From Siphonodentalium dalli (taxonomy: Eukaryota > Mollusca > Scaphopoda > Gadilida > Siphonodentaliidae), in assembly GCA_032622095.1 (NCBI GenBank), contig CP136064.1, positions 175,540,247 to 175,604,246 on the forward strand: 64,000 nt of DNA, read 5' to 3'. This document shows, in pieces, positions 48,040 to 59,489 of the stretch (its first letter is position 1; every line of letters starts with the position of its first letter). A program made the position numbers and the translations under genes. The notes under the pieces were generated by a model. It was not told the origin of the DNA. It worked only from the letters and a program-made list of their open reading frames with translations, and made no database searches.

Positions 48040-48523
48040 AGGTACTCAATCCGACCAGAGGGTCCCCATCTCAACAGATTTCAACAACAACAATCCGATA
48101 AGAGGGTCCTATATTATTATTTCTTTGGCTTTGTTGGTAACAAATATTTGATTCGAGTCGAGGAACCCATCAAACAAAGCTCAGAGTTATTAGATATTGA
48201 TTTTTGAAAATTCTTATGTTCTCGAGATGAGTACTAATAATTGCCGTCAATTTCGTTTCCTGCTCGAGATTTGTACACCAAAACTCTATTCAAACATACA
48301 AGGATGGATAACTCTAAAATCAAGTGGTAATAATAACGCAATTTTGACTGAGATCTGGGCCAGAAAGTATTCCCGATAATGAAAAATAATAGATTTCTAA
48401 AATCGATATCTAACAAATCTGAGCTTTGATGGGTGACTTTCTCGACTCGAATCAAATATTTTTGACCCCAGAAGCCATTGAAATAGTAATTGAGAGGAGT
48501 TTTATCGGATTGAGTACCTTTAA
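48036..48523. mobile_element. 488-bp TTAA-flanked MITE, copy 2
   Basis: Same length, ends and internal order as 6915-7402, with scattered substitutions. It shares the TTAA at 48036-48039 with the preceding hairpin MITE. Confidence 0.8.
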
Positions 48524-49785
48524 ACCGCGGAACGGGATTTCGAATTTTCGATTAATCCAATATATAATATGCCCGCAACTCAATGATCTCGCTTAAATAA
48601 CGCAAACAGACAAATTTATCGATCAATATTGAAAATAAACCTTTCTGAGAAACTTCAGTTAGAATTATTGTTAGCGCTTTTATCTGTTAGTTATCGATAA
48701 TCGCGTCGTCAAGGTCCCGTTCTCTGTGCTTGATCTTCGTGACCCGCCGTACGCGAATAAGCCTTATCGCTAAGTCACGACCCAGGCTATGGTCTTACAA
48801 TCTCGTCCAAATACGGATACGATAGGCGAGAATCGCATGCGTTTTGATATGTCGATGCCGTCTGGAGAGTTTGGCGGGACCAGCATCCCGTCTCGATTTG
48901 CTCAGTCTACCCTTGATGCTATAAAGTGGTAGCCGCGGGCGCTTATATATAGAGTTGTTTTTATGAGCCATCAGGCCCCCGCGGCAGCGGTCGCTGGCGC
49001 GACCTGTTACATTTCTTTGAATTTTACAATCGAAACATATTCGCATGCGATGCTGAGTCACGCGGGACACGGCAAACTAAATCGCGCGCAAATTGGCTTG
49101 CGATTTTTCAGCATCCCACCCCATTTGGCATGCGATAGCGTTTGTACTAGGTGTTCCGCCAGTACTATGAACCTACGATTACAAACATAAATCACAAATA
49201 GTACGTGTTCTTTGTATTTACAAATATCTCCAATCACAAAGAATGTTCGAGTACTATGAAACATAATTTTGGATTGAAATGCCCTATATTTAGAAATTGT
49301 CAAACCTTAGGGGGGGGGGTGTCAGCTTGGATGTGAGGTAGCAGTATGTGTTCATTGTAACTACTGAATTACCCTATTTATTGAAAGTTACAACGTTAAG
49401 GAACTTGTCTAGAATGTCTAGAATGTCTATATAGGGTGTCAAACAGTTTGAAATTATAAAATGACCACCACTCCTATTGGATTTGTTTGGTTTATTAGGG
49501 TTTATCGTCGTTCTAGCCGCTAGGCCACACACGACGTTGTCAATTTTACAGGTGGAGGAAAGACCACGCAGAGGCTTGATTTCACCTGACTGCCTCGATA
49601 TCAATTTGAAAAGGGGTGACGTTGTGTTTCCCAACAGGTCTTAGACCGGTCGTTTGTTGAACCTATTATCTGAAAATTGCCAAAGGGATAACTACTCGTC
49701 AATGAGTATTTAGATTATAAAGGGTTAAACTATCTCATCATCTGTATATATATGCCGTCACATCTCATCTGGATAGGCGTTAAAT
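48524..49785. other. No gene seen
   Basis: 48524-48605 is partly an inverted match to 47807-47876 (see findings). The rest has overlapping short frames on both strands near 48800-49300 with no domain, and a 9-G run near 49311. Confidence 0.4.
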
Positions 49786-50268
49786 GCACACTTAATTTTC
49801 GAACCCCCAGATCACACATATAAATATATATGCCATATTATAACACAATTTGAAAGAGGAATCTCCAAAACATTGTATTATTAACTTATCCGGTGTAATA
49901 AACTGTGAACATGTTTTTGTTTATTGAGTTACTGTCGTGTTTTTTCATCTGGATTGTAGCAAAAATTGTATTATTCTCAATGGAGGTTGAATAACTCTCA
50001 ATCTTAAAGATATAGTTATTCCCCTTCCATTGAAAATACATTTTTAGTTTGAATTCTGCTGCATTCTGGGAGCCAAACGGGGGCAATCTTTCTATGATTT
50101 CAGCTGTTTTCTATTTTTCTATGAGCATCTTCTGAGACACAGACGTTTCAAATGGTGATGAATTATAGTATTTTAATAATATTTTATGGCATAGATTGTT
50201 ATTAAAACCGTACATCAAGGCACTATAAAACAATAATCAGTGGCTCGAAAAATAAGTGGGCCTTTAAA
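49786..50268 (+). repeat. 0.48-kb dispersed repeat, copy 1
   Basis: Runs from 'cacacttaattttcgaaccc' to 'ctcgaaaaataagtgggcct'. It aligns along its length with 52041-52513 through 'aacttatccggtgtaata' and 'catcttctgagacacaga'. No inverted ends or coding frame are visible. Confidence 0.75.
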
Positions 50269-51363
50269 TATCAAATATTAAATATAATATTCTTCAGCAA
50301 ACATGCATTAGAATGAAAAGATATCAATTCCACACCCCAAACACTATATATCGCACAACAGTTTATTGACTGTCGTTTCTTGTTCCTGATAATCCAATAT
50401 ATAATTAATGATTAATAAGAACAATCCCGAAAAGCAAAATCAAATAAATCTTGATATCCATGCATGCACCGTAAACTTTCCGCCCTCGGCGTATATTGAT
50501 TGACGGAGTCTTGTTTTCACGACTACGTGACTATGACGATGTACGACTAAAATATTACTTTCCATTACATTATATTTAAACAAAACAATATAACAACCGA
50601 TGTTAAAATCCCACAGTCGCCAATAGAACCATGCAGGAAATTGTTCCGTGTTTTTCTGATGATTGTTCCGTGACTCTATTTTCACGGGCGGGAATTGCCA
50701 TCGGACCATTAAGAGAACACAAAACAATAATAGACAGAGTCACGCGCTGTGATCATTCCAGCCATCATTTTCCATTTCGTAAAGTTACATTACACGTCTG
50801 TACTTCGTCCCGTGTTCAATTATCAACGCGAAAGCTATTAGCGTTTTTGTTACTCGCAAATGTAACAACTTCTATATATGTGCGACTTAGTAATTACAGG
50901 TACTATTGATAATCACTTTATAGATGGAATTGAAAATATGACGAGTTAAAGCGGCCGAACAGGTCACAATTCATCAGAAGACCTAGGGAACGCCGAGTTC
51001 TCCAGATGTATAAAGTACTTGCTGCAGAACTTCTGAGACTTTAGAACTCAGAGAAACGTGTCTCATTCTGAATAATGGTTATGGATAATCTCTGTGAGTA
51101 TATCTTTGCTCAAACAAACGAATTAATGTATCAATAACCACTTCAGCAGGAACATAGATATAGCCTTATTCAGGGGAAAGTTTAAATAATATTTTATTTG
51201 GCAATTAAACAAACAGATCTGGCAGTAATCCAGCGAATATTGAATATATTTTATTATAGTGACCTGTGTATAATCAGAATACATATGCGTACAAAAGTTA
51301 TGTTACATGTCCAATACACCCGGCCGTTAAGGCCTATAAGTCACTTTAAGTCCAATATTTACA
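50269..51363. other. No gene seen
   Basis: Overlapping frames on opposite strands near 50440-50909, neither with a recognised domain; no repeat partner was found. Confidence 0.4.
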
Positions 51364-51687
51364 TTAATTTGCATTGCGTGGTGTCGAAACTATGGACTGT
51401 CTCCTCACGAACGCTCTATGTACAAATTTTGATGTCTGACGTGGAAAGTTAGTCATTAAATAACCAGCCATGAAACTAAGAGTATTTACACCATTTATAC
51501 AGAAATTTATCTTTGTAAAGTAGTCAACTCTGATGTCATCGTACGCTCCACATGAAAACGTGAAATGGAGTTGATCCTCAACAATGTTCCTGAGTCGTTC
51601 TACATCACTCAACCATTTATCCTGGTTTTTATCATTGAGGTGTTTCTCACAAATTATTAAATCTACAATCAGTGGATTTGTTGACAA
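51364..51687 (-). pseudogene. Non-LTR retrotransposon C-terminus, relic
   Basis: The minus-strand frame of about 107 residues contains 'EDQLHFTFSCGAYDDIR' followed by a run ending 'KFVHRAFVRRQ'. The order of acidic residue, HF..SC..YD..R and a basic C-terminus is what follows the Cys/His knuckle in many invertebrate LINEs. The paired CxxC part is missing and the frame ends soon, so only a fragment is left. It is an old relic of the same general class as 2838-3404. Confidence 0.5.
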
Positions 51688-52040
51688 ACAGAGAATATCT
51701 TCCTCATATCACCCGTAAGGTTTAATCGTGGCCATTTGTTTTGTTTCGGAAGGGGCGTCCCCACATCTATAAAGTATTTAAAGCTCACGTGTAATATACA
51801 CAATTATATCCAGTGGATTAACATGCGTGGTGTTGCTGTGTGTATCGCATCGCTATGTGTGTATCCGAAGTGCAGGGAAATGACTAGAGGGTCTCCGTTT
51901 GGGGTGTCTTTTTTTCCAACTGGTATGTATACCTCAAACTTGGTTGCATGGGAATTTCCATTTCCATTTCAGCATAACAATTGACCGAAAGTGAGCTGCG
52001 AAAGTAGGAACATATTCGAATTTTGATCTAAAACAACAAG
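51688..52040. other. No gene seen
   Basis: One plus-strand frame (51736-51984) shows no domain and lies next to the second copy of the 0.48-kb repeat. Confidence 0.4.
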
Positions 52041-52513
52041 TTGAACACTTAATTTTCGAACCCCCAGATTACATTATATAAAATATATGCCATATTATAT
52101 ACCATTTGAAAGAGGAAGCTTCAAAACATTGTATTATCAACTTATCCGGTGTAATATACTGTGGACATGTTGTTTTTGTCGAGTTGCCAACACGTTTTGT
52201 CATTAAGATTGAAGTAAAAACAGTAATATTTTCAATGCAGGGGGAATATATATTAAAGATAGAGGTCTTCCCCTTCCATTGAAAAAGTTTGAGTTCTGTT
52301 GCATTCTGTGTGTCACGGGGGGGGGGGGGGTCTTTCTATGATTTCAGCAGTTTTCTATTTCTCTGTGGGCATCTTCTGAGACACAGATGATTCAAATAGT
52401 GATGAATTATAGTATTTTAATCATATTTTATGGCATAAATTGTTATTAAAACTGTATATCAAGTCACCATAAACAAATAATCGGCGACTCGAAAAATTAA
52501 ATGGGCCTCTAAT
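52041..52513 (+). repeat. 0.48-kb dispersed repeat, copy 2
   Basis: Diverged copy of 49786-50268 with a G run of about 14 near 52316. The downstream ends differ, so the repeat edge is near 52513. Confidence 0.75.
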
Positions 52514-53653
52514 TCTGGTTGCAATATTAAACTATTAGAACAAATTCAAACTATACTTTTGGTTTGAAATTTCCGACAATTGTTGTGTCAGGTATGAAAT
52601 TTTCAACTGTGGAACATTTTAGCCTGATGGATGCCGGAAGCATTCGAGGGCAAGAGGTAGCTGTACAAGAAAATGGCACGAAGGTAGCAGCTCCCTCTGG
52701 CCATCTACCCGTGCCGTTGACGTCCCTGCACGCGCTTAAAATTGTCTTGATCCAATGGTGAATTGCTATGGAATACTATTAAGGCCACTTCATAATGGCG
52801 CGCGCCGAAAACTACACAATGTGCAACATTGGTAGCGCGTCCAAAGCGACAAAATGTGCAACATATAATGTCTCATGTTTTTCGATGTCGTCGCTTTCTG
52901 CCCGCACCAAAACATGAGACATTTCGCAAACCGTGTTTCGTCGATTATAGTTGGACATATTATCACTTAAATTCACGGGCGGCGTTCGTTGCAGAAATAT
53001 TCATATTTGTTCAAATCGCCATCAACAGAAGGAATATTAAAATATATATAGTTTTGTTCATATGCCAAACACGATCAGCGCGTAAATAGTATATTGTCGC
53101 CAAGACGTACGATGGTGTACGCGAACAAGAGCCTGCTCGTGTTACAGAAGTTGTGTTCCCTGTGCAATTCTATTGGTTAATCACACAAAAATTATATAAA
53201 CGCTCTTTATTATTTCCATATCAGGAAAACAGTAACAAATAACGCTCTTTGTGTTTACCATATCCGGATCTAAACAAAAGCCAGGAAACGTTACGTTTTT
53301 TGCTTTTGTTTTTCATAACAAAGGGGAAAAAATGACAATAACATACTGTTTATGCCATATTTCTGATTGGTATAAGACCAAAGTCTGTCTATATTTTACT
53401 ATTCTTTCTGTTTATGGCGGTTTTTGACGGAGGTGAATATTTTAACAGCATACCAACCTCCAACGCCGCCCGTATCTTTAATTGTGTCGCTTTTGGAGCG
53501 CGCAAAATTAGGATGTTCGTCGTTCGAGAGATGCTTTATTGCCTCCTTGAAGGAGAGATATGTGTTCAGGTATATACATGTTTGTGAATACAACAGTGAC
53601 ATTCAAACTAAATCAATTTCACTTATATGAGGTTGGTTGACCTTTTGCATTGG
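52514..53653. other. No gene seen
   Basis: Short frames only. 'aacgctctttgt/attattt' + 'ccatatc.gga' is repeated at about 53199-53225 and 53239-53270. No domain recognised. Confidence 0.4.
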
Positions 53654-54457
53654 TCAGATGGAGCAAAGGACACACACAAATATGAGACAATGAATAAATA
53701 AGCGTTTCTCATCACACATGAGTTCCAGAGTAGGGTGACTTCCACATCCACATGCATAAGTGAGGAATCCTACCGGCGAGAGTAAATCCAGGAATGAAAA
53801 TGTAGGAATTCCGAATATGTTTATGATTTTATACCAGAATTCATTTCTGAGTTCCTGTATGTGCGGAGAGAAGCAATGGAGGTACATGTGTGACATGAGA
53901 TCAGAGTATTGGCATCCACAGTGCTTGCATAATGCGTTGTTGTCATATGTCGTTCTGGAGATGATGTTTGCCATATAGAGAGCTTTAGATTTGTACTTTG
54001 GGTGTTCCCTGCATAGTAGCCAGCCTCTCCAGATCGACATAGGATAGGATTTAACCATCCTAAAGAAATTCAGTGATTCATTTGTCAAATCACACCATGG
54101 TGCTTGATATGCGAAGTTGTCGATCTTCTCTTTTACAATTTCTTTCCATTGTTTCTGTGATGGAAAGAACCCAGAATCAATAAAATTTGTGAGGTAATCA
54201 ATGAAATCATATGCGTGCAGGTGTGTGAATATTTCCTTCGCAAAGCCAGACAGGGGCCGTTTATAGAGGTGGCCCTGAACATTGAACAGAAACACTCTTA
54301 GAGCATCGCGACGAGTGTTTGGAATATTTATTAGTGTTCCCAAGAATAAAAGTTTTTTCCGGTCTACTTCGACATGCAGTGGTGTTAAACCAAGTAATGA
54401 CAGTGAAAGTTCTGTACTTGTTCTAGTAGGCAAATATTGAATATGTTTTATACACAC
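53654..54457 (-). pseudogene. Non-LTR retrotransposon ORF2 C-terminal domain, intact frame
   Basis: 267 residues are open on the minus strand. It begins 'MCIKHIQYLPTRTSTE' and 'LLGLTPLHVEVDRKKLLFL', the post-RT segment typical of a group of LINEs abundant in molluscs. It then has 'QWKEIVKEKI' and ends with a CxxC...HxxxxC knuckle ('CKHCGCQYSDLMSHMYLHC', about residues 179-198). The usual role of this segment is RNA or DNA binding next to the polymerase. No RT motifs are upstream, so this is a 5'-truncated copy. The unbroken frame over 0.8 kb suggests fairly recent insertion or rare purifying constraint. The last 30 residues ('FIHCLIFVCVLC') are hydrophobic and probably run past the true end. 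Confidence 0.75.
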
Positions 54458-54599
54458 ACGATAGATTCTCTCAAGTTGCAGAACCTGTGTATTTAATAAT
54501 AATCATACATTTAATTAAACGCATTAGACATGGAATTAGTTTCAATGCGTTGGACAATTATTACCCCGATGAGCCTGAACATTCAGTAATCCATCTATA

Positions 54600-54905
54600 T
54601 ACTGCTCCCCGGGGACAGGGGGAGGTACAGTCACAATGTGACTAGCATACTGACAAGATCTTTCACTGCTCATAATCGGGTACCCGTGTTAACGCTTGGG
54701 TGGAGCGAAACAGACACAGTACGAGTGACCTTGCTCAGGGGTCACAACTTGGCGCGAAATTCGAACAGCGTGCGATCTCACAATTGCCCGCTAATCGATT
54801 TTTGGACAAGCCACTGTTGTGTGGAACTCACTTTGGCCAGCTGGAGGCGCGAACGCATGCCGATGTGTTGACAGCAACACAAGTCCGACGCGCTAACCAC
54901 CGGCG
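54600..54905 (-). mobile_element. tRNA-derived SINE
   Basis: Read on the minus strand. An A-box-like 'TGGTTAGCGCGTCGGACT' (54883-54900) and a B-box-like 'GTTCGCGCCTCC' (54845-54856) are spaced about 40 bp apart, as in a tRNA gene. Further on, 'TGACCCCTGAGCAAGGTCAC' (54725-54744) resembles the conserved central domain of several metazoan SINE families. These promoters are read by RNA polymerase III. The head is not a functional tRNA because no cloverleaf can be completed. The 3' end is uncertain. Confidence 0.65.
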
Positions 54906-55074
54906 CACGGAGCTCCATCGTCAGGCCATACCACATTTCACATCCATATAATGCCTTGGGGATTACTACACATTTCAAAATTTCAAGAGCAGACGAAGGA
55001 GTCAGGAATTTGGTGATTGGCGATCGGCATGCACCGAATAATGTCCTTCTTAGCATTTCACAGAAAGTTAACAA
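54906..55074 (-). pseudogene. LINE reverse transcriptase fragment
   Basis: The minus-strand frame reads 'MLRRTLFGACRS' then 'SSALEILKCVVIPKALYGCE', the connection region just after the RT palm in many LINEs (normally 'VVLPKALYGCELW'). The coding match stops where the SINE begins, so the two are adjacent insertions or a SINE landed in the LINE. 55075-55900 upstream holds no recognised gene. Confidence 0.6.
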
Positions 55075-55934
55075 TAATTGTGTTCGCGAACTGAAAGTGA
55101 AAGATTATCGCTAGACAATGCGACACGAGAGTATAATTATAGCACGTGAGTGCACCATGGCGCGTCGTCCATAATAATGGACGTGTTTGCTTGGGTCCTG
55201 GTTCTGAATACAAACGTCTAAAATAAACCGATGTTATACTTTTCGCCGATAGTTAAAAGCCACATGGCGGTTTGCGCTCAAACATACACCTAATAATATT
55301 TTTCCCGGTATATCGAAATAAAGGTCGATAGGTACACGACTTGCAATGCTTTCTACGATCAATATATGTGTCTGCATATAAAGACGCATTGAAGTCATAA
55401 AAAATACGACTTCAACACGATGATTGGGTCCCAATTAAATATTGCGACGTCTGTATTCATTGCAATTCTGGAATCGGAAACGGAATAACGCGCGACATCC
55501 GGAAAAGGTTTATTGCGTTATCTTACAACATCAAACAATTAAAAAAAATCCCGCACTCCTTTCTCTTTGTTTTAATCGTCATTACTATGTAGTACATACA
55601 ATACACGTTCCAGCGATAGATGTAGATGGCCTTCCCATGGTCTACATAATTGATTTTAAAAACTCCAACCGACACACACTAAGGAAACGATCTCAAAACA
55701 TGAATGTACTATCCTCAGCGCATGTATGCTTTGAAATACCTAGCTCTTACCGAAATATGTATACATAATTTTGGGTTTCTATTGGGCTCTAGCCATGCGC
55801 GTTTAAGGTCTCGTTCGCAAACTCGCAAACTTGCCTGGCTTTTTTTATTCTGCAGGCATTTCGAAGCAGAAAGCTATAATGTGACAAAAACGAACTAATA
55901 GAAAATACACATGTATACCACAGCTAACTGCGTG

Positions 55935-56205
55935 AGAAGTAAAAACTGTTGTTCGACCGTAACGATGCTACAGAAATTTGCCTGTAAATAGCATGCAATA
56001 ACCTTACAAGAATCGATCATATAAACAATTATTTTAAAGTATATGTCAGAAGCACCGTTATACATGTGAACTACAGATGTCATTTAATGTCGTTAACTTT
56101 GGTATAAGATGCATTTATACGCATTGTGGTCGTTCATATTCTGGCAACATCTGGTTTTCTATGACGAAATTCCTGACCAGAAAATATGATGCAAACTTGT
56201 ACGAC
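55935..56205. repeat. Copies of the 2.5-3.5-kb dispersed repeat, next to the receptor exon
   Basis: 'gagaagtaaaaac' to 'tttgcctgtaa' and 'catgcaat' (55935-56005) matches 2588-2645. 'cgttcatattctggca' to 'ttctatgacga' (56130-56170) matches 3451-3500. The repeat ends about 50 bp before the probable splice acceptor, so it lies in an intron or in the promoter. Confidence 0.55.
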
Positions 56206-56228
56206 AATCATGCAGATTATGTCATAGG

Positions 56229-56247
56229 TATCGTTTTTATATTACAG
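56229..56247 (+). promoter_or_regulatory. Probable splice acceptor of the receptor gene
   Basis: 'tatcgtttttatattacag' supplies a T-rich tract and AG at 56246-56247. The reading frame continues upstream of the first ATG across this site without a stop (open from 56190). The residues just after it are hydrophobic, so a leader seems to be split by the intron. This favours an upstream exon carrying the initiator Met. Confidence 0.6.
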
Positions 56248-59200
56248 GTATTATCTTCATAGTGATATGGCTGATTCCGATGGTTCACCTGGATACGTCC
56301 AGTAATAGTCTCAACTTTGATCAGGGGCGAGCAGCATCGAGATCTCCTGACCCCAAAACTGCCAGAACTACACAAATCACAGTCGGCTCGACAATAGACA
56401 GAACAACCGGAGGATCAAGAAATACGAGAGACACACAACGTGGAAACAACGAACGACAGAACAGCGGAGGAGCATTGACACCTAGGCCTATGGACGAACC
56501 ATCAGGAAACGACAATCATAATTGTGAAGGGGAATGCCAAGTAAACCAATTAGTAATAAACACATGCAGATCTTTGTCGTCAGAATACTTCTGTGTTGGA
56601 CCGAACAATGGCGAGTGTTGGTGTGACAGAGACTGTATAATTTACGGTGATTGTTGTGCTGATTATTTCCAGACATGCACAGGAATTGCCGACGATGATA
56701 CACTAGTGGAATATCTCGGTCGCGGATATCGGTCTGTCATGGATGATAACTATCTTATATCGAATTACGACTTGAAACGGCGGTACATGGATCACAGTGT
56801 TTGTGAAACACTTAACTTGGTTGTGGACAATAAGCCAAAACTCGTAGATACGCTCACCGTGAGTGCCTGCCCTGAAGGAGTGGACTCAAATCAGCGAAAC
56901 AAGTGCGAACAACTTGATATTCATGATCTGTACAGTTATCCAGTATCTCCGAAGACGAATCCCGGGATAGTGTTCAAAAATATACACTGTGCGGTATGTC
57001 ATGGTTTTCATCAAGGCGATTTACTTCGTTGGCAAAAGAAGGCAGTTTGTGGGGGTATACAGTCTGTCAAGGGGATGGACCATGACATGTTGTCATTCCT
57101 GGCTCCAGGATGTATAATAGAGTACGTTTACAATTATACAGCTCAACTAAGGAACTGTGTTGCAAACCAGTGCAATTGCAGCGAGATGACTCTAAATCAG
57201 CGAGTTATCTTTGAAGCAACACTTGATCTGCATGAATGTATTGTTGAACCAACAAGCGAAGTGTATTATACAAAACATGAATTTTGCGATTGCGAACTTC
57301 CAAGAGGCGCATGTAAAAAGGCGTATAAACCAATAATGGAAGATGTATCTTCTGGCATTGTCTTACTATTCAATTTCGATGGCGAAGACATTCTTAGCTT
57401 CAGTAGCGGCCAGCATAACGTAGAGAGATGCAACAATGGCTACGCGTTCGTGCCATTTAGCGGGGAGTGCAGGCAGGTTACATGTAGCGGCAGCCAGGAC
57501 GAAACATGCAATGATTCAATCAAGAGAAACAATGCAATGCAATTAATTCCTAATGGTTCTGATGTTTATTACATAAAATACTATTTCTCTAATGACTTGA
57601 CGCATTTCTCTGGAGGCGATATTTCTGAGTTCGACTCATTCATAGACCGCGAGCTGGAATTCTGGAACAAGACATTGTTTATCGCAGGAGCAGATATATT
57701 GTCGATGAAGTACTACAACAAAACATGTCACAGTGTGGTCGAGAATGCCACGTGGTTCCGTGATGTTTCGTTATTTGATAATATGGAAGAAGTACGAGGG
57801 TCTGACAATAACGGTGGGTGGTATAGGAATCCTAGGGTTTCTCACCATTTATATCGTCTCAACATTGAAGTGGTATGTGATGATTCATATGTATTTTATC
57901 TGGAAGCTAAAGCAGGCCATGAACGGTGGCCGCATGTGGTGGAAATATCATTCCTTGCAAGAAATATTTCAGATCTGTATAAACAAATCCTGACTCATAT
58001 CAGTGGAAGTACAGAGCTCACACTCTACCCAGACCTTGTAGTATTATTTGGAAATGTCGACAGAGAACCGCTAAAATGCCAAAATGGTAATAAAACATTT
58101 GTATGCAATGGCAAGTTCGTTGAAAACCCAAGGGACAATGACATTTTCTTATATTTCGATAACGACAATTACGGTTCTCTCAGGAATATTCCATTCCAAG
58201 AAGTGTTACATTCCTCCAAAAGCATATCTTGCAAAACTCTGAGTTTGATATGTTTCCACAAGAAAATATATCTCGGTTGTCCAATGGTTGAATATGAAAA
58301 AGATGAGTTTCGCTTTACCAACGGTGTATTGTCAATAAATAATGATCGCATCCCTGTCAGAGATGGTCAGTTCGAAATCGCTGAAGGAATACTCTATGTC
58401 TGCGCTGATATGCTTAGAACAATTTCACCGTCTACAGATACTAATAAGGAGTTGGTGTCCATCGTGATGCTAGGCTTCTCTGTTGTGTGTCTGGCATTAA
58501 CCATCGGCGTCCATGGATTGTGTGAGCAGTTAAGAAACCACCCAGGGAAATGTCTGATGGCGTTCTCTTCTAGCTTGATGGTAGCGCAAGTCCTGTTGTT
58601 TTTCAACGCTGTCGACCAACCGCATATATGTACCGCGATAGCCGTTGCATTGCATTGGTTCCTACTGCTATCATTCTCTTGGGTATCGGTAATAGCTTAT
58701 GACTTCAAGCGCAAGTTTGTGGGTAATAGTATTGGAGACGACACTTCGACTACTTTCCGCTGGTATTGTTTGGCATCCGTTGTCGTTCCAACGACTGTCG
58801 TGGCTCTTTCCGCTACATTAGAATACTCCAAACCTGGAGGATTCCACATGGGCTATGGCAACGGAGGCAAGTGTTGGATCGGGGTTTCCATGGCAACCGT
58901 ATACTTTTTCGGACTTCCGGTTTTGTCGCATCTAATATTTGATGTCTATTGCTTTATCGCTATTGTCATGGCAATAGAGAAGCAGACGCGCTATTCGGCA
59001 GCAACTCTCAACAGAAAACCGGATAGGCGACGGTTCTTTGCATATTGTCGTATTGCTCTGGTCATGGGTTTGACGTGGGTTTGCGGTTTCATTTCGGCAT
59101 TCACTGATGTTGAGGTATTGAACTATATATATATTGTCACTAACAGCATGCAGGGAACGTTTATAGCATTTTCCTTTCTCTTCAACAAAAAGACAGTGGG

Positions 59201-59306
59201 TGCTCTTCGCGAAAAATTCAAAATAAAAAGACATACCAAAACGACAGGATCTCAAGATAGTTCGAAATCTAAAACAGGGTCTACTGTTGTTCCAAGCAAT
59301 ATATAA
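56248..59306 (+). CDS. Somatomedin-B-domain class B/Methuselah-like GPCR, large exon
   Basis: A plasma-membrane receptor of about 1010 residues in one uninterrupted exon (numbered here from 56262). A hydrophobic leader (IIFIVIWLIPMV) is followed by a Ser/Thr/Arg-rich linker and an SMB domain at 88-139 with its eight cysteines, ending 'DCCADYFQTC'. A long cysteine-bearing ectodomain with several N-glycosylation motifs comes next. Seven membrane helices lie near 732-752, 764-784, 790-815, 834-855, 875-905, 927-947 and 952-974. TM6 reads 'LTWVCGF' and TM7 'QGTFIAFSFLF', both typical of secretin/adhesion/Methuselah receptors. Cysteines in 'HICTA' and 'GKCWIG' fit the conserved loop disulfide. I see no GPS cleavage motif, so a self-cleaving adhesion GPCR is unlikely. 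SMB domains bind proteins such as PAI-1 in vertebrates, but the ligand here is unknown. The first in-frame ATG at 56280 would lose the leader; the GTG at 56262 is not a start. The short basic tail ends 'TGSTVVPSNI'. Confidence 0.88.
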
Positions 59307-59483
59307 TGAATCTGATGGGGAAAACACTTGTTTTTCACTTACTCAGCATAGTATGTTGTTGTGTGTGATGTTTCCCCACAACAGACTACTTAGCTGTGGC
59401 TTAATCACAACAACGCTGGAGTTTCCCCCATATACCACACGCTATTAACATGGTTTGTTAATCGAAATCTTCTTCAGATGAAG

Positions 59484-59489
59484 ATTAAA
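59484..59489 (+). terminator. Possible polyadenylation signal
   Basis: ATTAAA, a common variant, lies 178 bp after the receptor stop codon. A canonical AATAAA appears only at 60124, at the edge of a repeat. Which one is used cannot be told from sequence. Confidence 0.35.

Noticed and set aside
48795-49190. Overlapping frames on both strands in a GC-richer patch
   Set aside because: Neither strand shows a domain and neither is repeated. The higher GC content alone lengthens open frames.
54845-54903. A genuine tRNA gene
   Set aside because: A and B boxes are present, but the acceptor and anticodon stems cannot be formed, and a SINE core follows.
56262-56264. GTG as start codon of the receptor
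   Set aside because: Non-ATG starts are rare in animals, the frame is open upstream, and a splice acceptor explains the N-terminus better.
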